Positions 10,000 to 17,545 of a stretch of 64,000 nucleotides of DNA are shown here, in pieces. Source of the stretch: Xanthomonas sp. 10-10 (GTDB lineage Bacteria > Pseudomonadota > Gammaproteobacteria > Xanthomonadales > Xanthomonadaceae); contig NZ_CP144460.1 of NCBI RefSeq assembly GCF_040182365.1, forward strand, positions 3,658,001 through 3,722,000, read 5' to 3'. The first letter of the stretch is position 1, and each line of letters begins with the position of its first letter. The position numbers and the translations under genes are program-made. A model generated the notes under the pieces. It was not told the origin of the DNA, did no database searches, and saw only the letters and a list, made by a program, of their open reading frames with translations.

Positions 10000-10401
10000 T
10001 CAGGCGTGGACGTACGTGCGGATCGCGCTCAGTAGTTCTTCACGGGTGAATGGCTTGGTCAGATATTGCTCGGAGCCGACGATACGGCCACGCGCCTTGT
10101 CGAACAGGCCATCCTTGGACGACAGCATGATCACCGGCGTCGACTTGAAGAGCTGGTTGCCCTTGATCAACGCGCACGTCTGGTACCCATCCAGGCGCGG
10201 CATCATGATGTCGACAAAAATGATCTGAGGTTGCTGGTCCGCAATCTTGGCCAGTGCCTCGAAACCATCGGTCGCTGTCACTACTTCACAACCTTCCCGC
10301 TTCAGCAGCGTTTCGGCGGTGCGGCGAATGGTCTTCGAATCGTCGATGACCATCACCTTCAGTCCTGCGAGTTCCCCACCCGCAGCAATGTTTTCACTCA
10401 T
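10000..10401 (-). CDS. pilG: PilG, single-domain response regulator
   Basis: First gene of the Pil-Chp cluster, a CheY-like output regulator that in P. aeruginosa promotes pilus extension and cAMP signalling. The 133-residue product is a receiver domain with a short N-terminal extension: D20-D21 acidic pair, phosphoacceptor D64 in IIFVDIMMPRLDG, and the conserved Lys in YLTKPFTREE. The start is the ATG at 10399-10401 (MSENIAAGG). The frame stays open 26 codons further upstream, but that leader has no receiver homology and the ATG has a GGGGA-rich upstream sequence. It is divergent from gshB, so the roughly 240 bp between them should hold both promoters. Confidence 0.95.
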   Translation of the reverse strand: MSENIAAGGELAGLKVMVIDDSKTIRRTAETLLKREGCEVVTATDGFEALAKIADQQPQIIFVDIMMPRLDGYQTCALIKGNQLFKSTPVIMLSSKDGLFDKARGRIVGSEQYLTKPFTREELLSAIRTYVHA

Positions 10402-10638
10402 GCAAATATCCCCGGACGCGCAACGCTTCATCCCTTCCGACGTCGCTACGAAACTGCATGTATATCCCAAGACCCGCATCGACTGTCAAGGGCGCATTGC
10501 CGGGGCCCCGCCAGGCGGACGTTCCGACCGCGGCCAGGTGCCTCCGGACCGGCAAGTCGCGCATCCGCGAGCTGCCGGGCACGCCATCGCCCACCGCTTG
10601 AAGTTACCATCGGCAGCTTGTTCGAAAGGTTTAGCCCC

Positions 10639-11589
10639 ATGTCGCTCGACGTCGTTGTGGTGATGGATCCCATCGCCTCCATCAAGATCGCCAAAGACAC
10701 CACCTTCGCCATGCTGCTGGAAGCCCAGCGTCGTGGCCACCGCTTGCACTATGTGCGCCCCGGCGGGCTCAGCCTGCGCGAGGGACGCGCCGTGGCGCAA
10801 GTCGCCCCCTTGAGCGTGCGCGAAGACAAGACAAGCTGGTTCACGCTGGGCGAGTTCGCCGAACTGGAATTCGGCCCCGGCCAGGTGGTGCTGATGCGCA
10901 AGGACCCACCGGTGGACGCCGAGTTCGTCTACGACACCCAGGTGCTGAGCGTGGCCCAGCGCGCCGGCGCGCAGATCGTCAACGACCCGCAGGGCCTGCG
11001 CGACTACAACGAGAAGCTGGCGGCGTTGCTGTTTCCGCAATGCTGCCCGCCGACGCTGGTGAGCCGCGATGCGGCGACGCTGAAGGCGTTCGTGCTGGAA
11101 CACGGCCAAGCCGTGCTGAAGCCGCTGGACGGCATGGGCGGGCGCTCGATCTTCCGCAGCGGCACCGGCGACCCCAACCTCAACGTGATCCTGGAAACGC
11201 TCACCGACGGCAACCGCAAGCTGACCCTGGCGCAGCGCTTCATCCCAGACATCACCGCCGGCGACAAGCGCATCCTGCTGGTGGACGGCGAGCCGGTGGA
11301 CTACTGCCTGGCGCGGATTCCGCAGGGCGACGAATTCCGCGGCAACCTGGCCGCCGGCGGGCGTGGCGAAGGCCGCCCCCTGTCCGAGCGCGACCGCTGG
11401 ATCGCCGCGCAGGTCGGCCCGGAAATGCGCCGGCGCGGCATGCGCTTCGTCGGTCTGGACGTGATCGGCGATTACCTGACCGAGGTCAACGTCACCAGCC
11501 CCACCTGCGTGCGCGAGCTGGATGCGCAGTTCGGCCTGAACATCGCCGGGCTGCTGTTCGACGCGATCGAGGCCGGCACCGCGCAATGA
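10639..11589 (+). CDS. gshB: Glutathione synthetase
   Basis: Joins gamma-glutamylcysteine and glycine to glutathione in the cytoplasm using ATP (second step of glutathione synthesis). The 316-residue product has family length and an ATP-grasp architecture: N-terminal MDPIASIKIAKDTTFAM, substrate-site MRKDPPVDAEFVYDT, the glycine-rich loop PLDGMGGRSIF, and the metal-binding end DVIGDYLTEVNVTSPTC. It starts at ATG 10639 and its last four bases overlap the tonB-like gene (ATGA). The pairing of gshB with a tonB gene beside pilG is the same as in P. aeruginosa. Identification is secure. Confidence 0.98.
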   Translation: MSLDVVVVMDPIASIKIAKDTTFAMLLEAQRRGHRLHYVRPGGLSLREGRAVAQVAPLSVREDKTSWFTLGEFAELEFGPGQVVLMRKDPPVDAEFVYDTQVLSVAQRAGAQIVNDPQGLRDYNEKLAALLFPQCCPPTLVSRDAATLKAFVLEHGQAVLKPLDGMGGRSIFRSGTGDPNLNVILETLTDGNRKLTLAQRFIPDITAGDKRILLVDGEPVDYCLARIPQGDEFRGNLAAGGRGEGRPLSERDRWIAAQVGPEMRRRGMRFVGLDVIGDYLTEVNVTSPTCVRELDAQFGLNIAGLLFDAIEAGTAQ

Positions 11590-12461
11590 GCAAGGCCGCG
11601 GCGCAGCCTGCAGCGATGGACGACCGCCAGCGCCTGAGCGCGATGCTGGTGATCTCGCTGTTGCTGCACGCCGCGCTGATCCTGGGGGTGGGTTTCACGG
11701 TCAGCGAGGATGCGCCGCTGGTGCCGACACTGGACGTGATCTTCAGCCAGACCAGCACGCCGTTGACGCCGAAACAGGCCGACTTCCTGGCCCAGGCCAA
11801 CCAGCAGGGCGGCGGCGACCACGACACCCCCCAGCGCCCGCGCGACAGCCAGCCCGGCGTGGTACCCCAGGACCGCACCGGGCTCGCGCCACAGGCGCAG
11901 CGCGCCACCAGCGTGCAGGCACCGGAGCCGACCCAGACCCGCGTGGTCAGCAGCCGTCGCGGCGAGCAGACGATGCCCACGCCGCAACCCAATCCGCAGA
12001 CCGACCCGCTCACCCCGGCCGATGCACAGCGCGTGCAGCGCGACGCGGAAATGGCCCGGCTCGCCGCCGAGGTGCATCTGCGCTCGGAGCAGTACGCCAA
12101 GCGCCCCAACCGCAAGTTCGTCTCGGCCAGCACCCGCGAATATGTGTACGCCAACTATCTGCGCGCGTGGGTGGATCGCGCCGAGCGCGTGGGCAATCTG
12201 AATTATCCGGACGAAGCGCGGCGGCGCCGGCTGGGCGGCAAGGTCGTCATCAGCGTGGGCGTGCGCCGCGACGGTAGCGTGGAAAGCAGCCGCGTGCTGA
12301 TCTCCAGCGGCGTGCCGGCGCTGGACGATGCCGCGTTGCGCGTGGTGCAACTGGCCCAGCCGTTCCCGCCCCTGCCCAGGACCAAGGACGACGTGGACAT
12401 TCTGGAAGTCACCCGCACCTGGCTGTTCCTGCCCGGCGGCGAGCTGCACGACGATCGCTGA
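11586..12461 (+). CDS. TonB-family energy transducer, TonB3-like
   Basis: The 291-residue product has a cytoplasmic start, one membrane helix (about 18-37, MLVISLLLHAALILGVGFTV), a Pro/Gln/Thr-rich periplasmic spacer, and a C-terminal TonB fold (YPDEARRRRLGGKVVISVGVRRDG, then SSGVPALDDAALRVV). It is translationally coupled to gshB by an ATGA overlap. In P. aeruginosa the syntenic tonB3 gene is needed for normal twitching motility rather than iron uptake; transfer of that role here is an inference from synteny, not something the sequence shows. No exbB or exbD gene is adjacent. Confidence 0.85.
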   Translation: MSKAAAQPAAMDDRQRLSAMLVISLLLHAALILGVGFTVSEDAPLVPTLDVIFSQTSTPLTPKQADFLAQANQQGGGDHDTPQRPRDSQPGVVPQDRTGLAPQAQRATSVQAPEPTQTRVVSSRRGEQTMPTPQPNPQTDPLTPADAQRVQRDAEMARLAAEVHLRSEQYAKRPNRKFVSASTREYVYANYLRAWVDRAERVGNLNYPDEARRRRLGGKVVISVGVRRDGSVESSRVLISSGVPALDDAALRVVQLAQPFPPLPRTKDDVDILEVTRTWLFLPGGELHDDR

Positions 12462-12756
12462 GACCGCCCAGGCGCACTCTGCGCGATACACCACCCCACG
12501 ACCAGGCGCGGTCCTGACCCGGTAGAAGGCGGCAACGCAGGATCAGCGGCGCGTAGTCCTCGCACCGTCGGTGAGGCAGCCTGCATGAGCGTGGATGCCG
12601 AGCGTGCGCCCCTGCTCACCGGCTGGAACGACGACGTGGCGTCCGACCTGCAGCAGGCCGGCAACGCCGGCGTGCGCTCGACTGCCGCACCTGGAAATGT
12701 GCTCGACGGCGTGGACACCTGCAGGTGGAGCGGCACGGTCCGCCGCGGCCCGGACC
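12462..12756. other. Convergent intergenic region, no gene seen
   Basis: About 295 bp between the ends of the tonB-like gene (plus) and the ADP-ribosylglycohydrolase gene (minus). Short frames here have no recognisable product and no ribosome site. I could not pick out a clear terminator with a T-run. Confidence 0.5.
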
Positions 12757-13674
12757 TCAGGCCATCGATGCGGCGGCATGCAGCCGATCGGCCAATGCCA
12801 TGATCTCGGCCGCGTCCTGCACCCGCTCGCGCCAGGCGGCCGGAATGCCGTCGACGCCGTAGAACGCCCCCGCCAGCTGGCCGCAGATGGCGGCGGTGGT
12901 GTCGGCATCGTCGCCCAGATTGGCTGCACGCAGCACCGCATCGGCGAATGTCTCGGTGGTGGCGAAACACCACAGCGCGGCCGACAGCGAATCGACCACA
13001 TAGCCGGTGCCGCGGATCTGCGCCGCGGGCACCGCCGCGTGGTTGCGTGCGGCCAATGCGCGCACTGTCGGCGTGACTAACTCGTTGCACTGCGTCTGCA
13101 GCACTGCCCCACGCTCGCCACCCAGCAACGCGGCATGCAGCTGCAGCGCGAACAGCCGGCAGGCGTCCAACGCTTCGGCGGCGGCATGCGTGGTACGCGA
13201 ACTGTCCGCAGCACGCGCGCCCAACTCAGCCGGGCGATACGCGTAATACATCGCCACCGGCGCCAGCCGCATCAATGAGCCGTTACCGGCCGCGCGCGGG
13301 TCCTCGCTGCCGCTGAAGGCCGGACCGCCATCGAGATAGCGCTCCAGCGCCTGCCGCACGGTGCTGCCGATATCGAAACAGCTGCCGGTGCTGCTGAGGT
13401 AGCCGTGCTGGTACCAGTTGCAATAGCGATTCATCTGATCGGCGGCATCGAATCCGTTCCGATGCAGCAGGCTGTGCGCCAGGCACAAGGCCATCGAGGT
13501 GTCGTCGGTCCATTGCCCGGCACGCAGCGCGAACGGGCCGCCTCCGCGCATGTCGTCGATCGGGGTAAAGCTGCCCGGCGCGCAGAATTCCAGCGTGGTG
13601 CCAAGCGCATCGCCGACCGCCAGGCCAAGCAGACAGCCGCGAAACCGCGCGCGTTCGCGTTCGCCGTGCGTCAT
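12757..13674 (-). CDS. ADP-ribosylglycohydrolase family protein
   Basis: Predicted dimetal hydrolase of the DraG/ARH family that removes ADP-ribose or related groups; the substrate is unknown. The 305-residue product carries the family motifs in order: GLAVGDALG near the N-terminus, QWTDDTSMAL for the first metal site, GNGSLMR in the middle, and ANLGDDADTTAAI for the second metal site near the C-terminus. All acidic metal ligands expected of an active enzyme appear present. Its ATG overlaps the stop of tsaB by four bases, so it is translated with tsaB. No nitrogenase or DraT gene is near, so the nitrogen-fixation role known for DraG is unlikely. Confidence 0.88.
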   Translation of the reverse strand: MTHGERERARFRGCLLGLAVGDALGTTLEFCAPGSFTPIDDMRGGGPFALRAGQWTDDTSMALCLAHSLLHRNGFDAADQMNRYCNWYQHGYLSSTGSCFDIGSTVRQALERYLDGGPAFSGSEDPRAAGNGSLMRLAPVAMYYAYRPAELGARAADSSRTTHAAAEALDACRLFALQLHAALLGGERGAVLQTQCNELVTPTVRALAARNHAAVPAAQIRGTGYVVDSLSAALWCFATTETFADAVLRAANLGDDADTTAAICGQLAGAFYGVDGIPAAWRERVQDAAEIMALADRLHAAASMA

Positions 13675-14390
13675 GGCGCGGCTGCGCCCGCCTTCGCTGC
13701 GCGTGCGGCCTGCTGCTCGACCAAGGTCAGTGCGACGTTATCGCGCAGATACGCCGGTTCCACACGCTCCGGCGCCACGCCTTCGCCACGCTGCAACGCC
13801 GGCAATGCCAGCGTGAGCAGGTCGGCGGCGTGCGGCAGGGCGCTGGCATCGATGCCACTCAGCTGCGCTGCAAAACGCCGCTGCAGCAGACCATCGGCGG
13901 CAGCGAAGCCGGTGCCCACTCCGGCGAAACGGTGCGCGGTGTCCGGCACGATCAAGGTGTCGGGCGTGCACACCACTTCCGGCATCAGTTCCAATACACC
14001 ATCGTCGTGACGCACAAAGACGCCGGCATACACCTCGCCCATGCGCGCATCGATGCAGGCCAGCACATGCTTCGCCTCGGCAGGCGCGCGCAACGCCAGT
14101 ACCTGCAGCGTGGAGACCGCCAGCACCGGCCGATCCAGGCCTAACGCAATGCCTTGCGCGATGCCGATGGCCAGGCGCACGCCGGTAAACGCACCGGGCC
14201 CGCGGCCGACCGCAATCGCATCGAGCTGGCGCCGCGTGATGCCCGCCTCGGCCAGCAGCTGCTCGGCCCACGGCAATGCCAGTTCCGCGTGACGACGTGG
14301 CGCCAGTTCGAAACGCTCGATGACGCGCCCGCCAACGTGCAGCGCGACCGAGCAGGCTTCGGTAGAGGTTTCGAATGCGAGAACGTTCAT
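13671..14390 (-). CDS. tsaB: TsaB, tRNA t6A biosynthesis scaffold
   Basis: Partner of TsaD and TsaE in forming N6-threonylcarbamoyladenosine at position 37 of ANN-decoding tRNAs. The 239-residue product has an ASKHA-type N-terminus (MNVLAFETSTEACSVAL), RRHAELALPWAEQLL, the family signature GPGAFTGVRLAIGIAQG, and ACIDARMGEVYAG. Length fits the family. The start is the ATG at 14388-14390; a longer frame upstream overlaps the preceding helicase gene and lacks homology. It lies 31 bp downstream of the yoaA-like gene and overlaps the next gene by four bases, so the three are probably co-transcribed. Confidence 0.95.
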   Translation of the reverse strand: MNVLAFETSTEACSVALHVGGRVIERFELAPRRHAELALPWAEQLLAEAGITRRQLDAIAVGRGPGAFTGVRLAIGIAQGIALGLDRPVLAVSTLQVLALRAPAEAKHVLACIDARMGEVYAGVFVRHDDGVLELMPEVVCTPDTLIVPDTAHRFAGVGTGFAAADGLLQRRFAAQLSGIDASALPHAADLLTLALPALQRGEGVAPERVEPAYLRDNVALTLVEQQAARAAKAGAAAP

Positions 14391-14421
14391 GGCAGGGCCG
14401 TGGCAGCAAGAAGGAGGAAGA

Positions 14422-16431
14422 TCAACCGTCGCCGAACGGCAACGCCGGGACGCCATTGTCGCCCAGCGGCGCGGCGGCGCCAAAAAACGCCCGCACTTCG
14501 TCTATCTCGCGCGTACGCGCAAACGGCGGCAGCGATTTCATGAAGGTGCGGCCGTAGCTCTTGTTCACCAATCGCGGGTCGCACAGCACCAGCACGCCGC
14601 GGTCGGTCTCGCTGCGGATCAGCCGGCCCACGCCCTGCTTGAGCGCGATGACCGCTTGCGGCAATTGCTCGTCGCGGAACGGGTTGCCGCCCTCGCGGCG
14701 GATCGCGTCCAGGCGCGCTTCGAACACCGGGTCGTCGGGCGCGGCGAACGGCAACTTGTCGATCACCACCACGCTCAAGGCGTCGCCGACCACGTCCACG
14801 CCTTCGCGGAAACTGGCCGACCCCAGCAGCACGCCGTTGCCGGAATCGCGAAAGCGCTGCAGCAACGTCGCGCGTGGCGCTTCGCCCTGCACGAACAGCG
14901 GCCACGGCGCACCACGCAGCGCTTCGGCCGCCTCGCGCAGCGCACGGTGCGAAGCGAACAGCAGGAACGCACGGCCATTGGAAGCTTCCAGCACCGGGGT
15001 CAGTGCCGCGATCAAGGCCGTACCGAAACCGCGCGCGGCCGGATCGGGCAGGTTCGGCGGCAGGTAGCACAACGCCTGACGTCCCCAGTCGAAGGGACTG
15101 GGTTGCAGCAAGGTCACCGGGTCGTTCAAGCCCAACCGCAGCGCGATGTGGTCGAACTCGCCGCCCACCGCCAGCGTGGCCGAGGTGAACACCCAGGCCG
15201 CCTGCGATTTTTCGCGGTGCTCGCGCAGCGGCCCGGACACGTCCAGCGGCGTGCGCTGGCAACGGAATCCACGCGGGCTCAGCTCATACCAGAGCACATC
15301 GTTGTCGACGGTTTGTTCCGGCGGATCCTGCGCGAAATCCGCCACCGCCACGTCCTCGCCCAGCCAGCGCGACAACCTGTTCAACGCTTCCTGCGCGCGC
15401 GCCGTGCAGCCATCGAATCCCGGCGAGGCCTCGCGCAACGGCAGCAGCGATTCGGCCAATCGCGCCAATGCCGACAGCACCGCATCGAACCCTTCGCGCA
15501 CCTGCGGTTTGGCCAGTGCACGCCATTGCGTGCCGCGCGGCGGCAGGCCTTCCATGCCGGCACGCAAGCCGCGCAAGGCTTCGTCCAGGGCCAGGATCGG
15601 CTCCTGCAGACTGGCCTGCGCGCCGGCGACCAGACGCGCTTCGACCATGCAATCGCGCGCCAGCTCCTGCCACGGGCGCATGCCGAAGCTTTCGCCGAAG
15701 AAATTGGCCGCCAGCTCCGGCAGCTGGTGCGCTTCGTCGATGACAAACGCCTGCGCGCCCGGAAGGATCTCGCCGAAGCCTTCCTGTTTGAGCGCCAGAT
15801 CGGCCAGCAGCAGATGGTGATTGACCACGACCAGATCGGCGGCCTGCGCACGCTGGCGCGCCTGCACCACAAAGCATTCGCCGTAGAACGGGCACTCGGT
15901 GCCCAGGCAGTTGTCGACAGTGGAGGTCACCATCGGCAGCAGCGGCGAATCGTCCGGCAAGGCGTCCATCTCGGCCATGTCGCCGTACTGGGTACGCCCG
16001 CTCCAGGCCACGATGCGCTGGAATTGCGACACCTGCTCGGGCGTGGCCAGGCGCGGCTCGCCGCGCGCCTGCTGGGTGCGGTACTTGCACAGGTAATTGG
16101 CGCGGCCTTTCAACAGCGCGCTGCGCAGCCCGATGCCCAACGCGGCGCGCACGCGCGGCAGGTCGCGGTGGAACAGCTGATCCTGCAGCGCGCGCGTGCC
16201 GGTGGAGACGATGGTCTTGAGGCCCGACAGCAATGCCGGCACCAGATATGCGTACGTTTTTCCGGTACCGGTGCCGGCCTCGGCCAGCAGCACGTCGCGC
16301 TGCTCGAACGCCTCGGCGATGGCGCCGGTCAGGCGCAACTGCGCATCGCGCGGCGCAAACGCATCGAGCTGACGCGCAAGCGCCCCGCCCTCGCTGAGCG
16401 CCTCGATGCTGGCAGTGGCAAGTTGGGACAT
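14422..16431 (-). CDS. YoaA/DinG-type ATP-dependent DNA helicase with Fe-S cluster
   Basis: Superfamily 2 helicase of the XPD/DinG group, acting on damaged or forked DNA. The 669-residue product has Walker A EAGTGTGKT at 51-59, four clustered cysteines typical of the Fe-S domain (YLCKYR, then NCLGTECPFYGEC), VVVNHHLL, the DEAH box VIDEAHQLPEL, SATL, and the C-terminal motif QGVGRLIRSETDRG. Length and Cys spacing resemble E. coli YoaA more than DinG. It heads a probable operon with tsaB and the ADP-ribosylglycohydrolase; yoaA also sits beside tsaB in E. coli, which supports the name. Confidence 0.9.
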   Translation of the reverse strand: MSQLATASIEALSEGGALARQLDAFAPRDAQLRLTGAIAEAFEQRDVLLAEAGTGTGKTYAYLVPALLSGLKTIVSTGTRALQDQLFHRDLPRVRAALGIGLRSALLKGRANYLCKYRTQQARGEPRLATPEQVSQFQRIVAWSGRTQYGDMAEMDALPDDSPLLPMVTSTVDNCLGTECPFYGECFVVQARQRAQAADLVVVNHHLLLADLALKQEGFGEILPGAQAFVIDEAHQLPELAANFFGESFGMRPWQELARDCMVEARLVAGAQASLQEPILALDEALRGLRAGMEGLPPRGTQWRALAKPQVREGFDAVLSALARLAESLLPLREASPGFDGCTARAQEALNRLSRWLGEDVAVADFAQDPPEQTVDNDVLWYELSPRGFRCQRTPLDVSGPLREHREKSQAAWVFTSATLAVGGEFDHIALRLGLNDPVTLLQPSPFDWGRQALCYLPPNLPDPAARGFGTALIAALTPVLEASNGRAFLLFASHRALREAAEALRGAPWPLFVQGEAPRATLLQRFRDSGNGVLLGSASFREGVDVVGDALSVVVIDKLPFAAPDDPVFEARLDAIRREGGNPFRDEQLPQAVIALKQGVGRLIRSETDRGVLVLCDPRLVNKSYGRTFMKSLPPFARTREIDEVRAFFGAAAPLGDNGVPALPFGDG

Positions 16432-17007
16432 GAGACCAAGGAGAATGCGAAAGATGAAGCACGACAGCCTAGCGCGTGCGCGGGGATGCTGCCTGGATCG
16501 GGCCTGCAGCAGCCGGTAAACACTTCATCGCGGCAAGGCGGCTGCGGCGCACGTAGCCGGCGATGTGGCGACCTTGTGACTGCGCCGCGCCATCCGCGCC
16601 TGACGAGGATGGCCCTCGACATTCCACAGGCTTTCGATGCAGTAGTTGCGCAGTGGCCGTTGCGTCATCGGTGTGTCCTAGGCGCTGTTGCGTGGTCGTC
16701 GCTACACCGCCCACCCCATTCCACGCACAGGGTGTGCATCCCGGCCGGCATTGCACACTCCTCACCCGGCGGTTGGGCCGGCATGCATCGGCGACTTGCA
16801 GACGACGAGGAGGATGGCCCATGCCATGCGCGTGGCAATCAACGCATCACACTCGAAGACTTCAGGCCCGCTGCGACGCGGCGGTGGGCGCCCCGATCGA
16901 GTCGACCTGTCCGCGCACCGCAGGATGCAGCCACACATCCCACTCCCGCATGGCGCAGCCGGCCGGGCCGGTCACGCTGCCTGCAGCGCAACCGGTAGGG
17001 CACGCAC
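16432..17007. other. Intergenic region, no supported gene
   Basis: 576 bp between the helicase start and the lipoprotein stop. Open frames of up to about 117 codons occur on the minus strand, but they have Arg/Cys-rich shadow-like composition and no ribosome site. The region should carry the promoter of the yoaA operon (reading left from 16431) and the end of the mrcB transcript. I see no repeat or RNA gene. Confidence 0.4.
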
Positions 17008-17532
17008 TCAGTAGCGTTTTACGCCCGGCACGGTGCAACCGGCGATCTGCGCCTTGGCCGAGGCGGCATTTTCCTTTTCGCCACGCGCCAGCCGCGATTG
17101 CTCGATGGTGGCCCAATGACGACGGCACAGCGGGCCGGTCTTGGAACCCAGCTCCACTGCCTGGTTGGCAAAGCGTTCGGCCGCCGGCCAATCGGCCTGC
17201 AGCACGGCCACTTCGGCACGCTCCTGCAAGATTGCCGGGTCACCGGACACCAACTTCAGCGCCTGATCCAGCGCCGCCGCTGCATCGGGCAGGTCGCCGG
17301 CCTGGCGCTTGGCCTTGGCGCTCTCGCGCAGGTCGTCCACCTGCGGGTCGCGCAGCGGCTGCACCGACAGCTCGGTGTCGTCCACGCCGGCTTCGCGCTC
17401 GATCAGCAACAGCCGTTGTGTCGGCGTGGTCGGGTCCACCGGCGTCGGCGGCGGCGCGGGCGGCGCACTGACGCAGGCAGTGACTGCGGCGAGCACGCCG
17501 ATCAGGGCAACAAGGCGATGCAATCGGATCAT
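17008..17532 (-). CDS. Predicted TPR-like outer membrane lipoprotein next to PBP1b
   Basis: The 174-residue product starts at the ATG at 17530-17532, with GGAG upstream. It has a signal peptide ending in a lipobox (VTAC, Cys at about 20), a Pro-rich stretch, and an Ala-rich helical region resembling tetratricopeptide repeats (AKRQAGDLPDAAAALDQAL, then EVAVLQADWPAAERFANQAVEL). It begins 13 bp after the stop of mrcB. In other proteobacteria PBP1b needs an outer membrane lipoprotein activator (LpoB in enterics, LpoP in Pseudomonas, the latter TPR-like and also next to the PBP1b gene). An LpoP-like activator role is therefore a reasonable inference from position and fold, not proven. Confidence 0.8.
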   Translation of the reverse strand: MIRLHRLVALIGVLAAVTACVSAPPAPPPTPVDPTTPTQRLLLIEREAGVDDTELSVQPLRDPQVDDLRESAKAKRQAGDLPDAAAALDQALKLVSGDPAILQERAEVAVLQADWPAAERFANQAVELGSKTGPLCRRHWATIEQSRLARGEKENAASAKAQIAGCTVPGVKRY

Positions 17533-17545
17533 GGGGTCACTCCAG

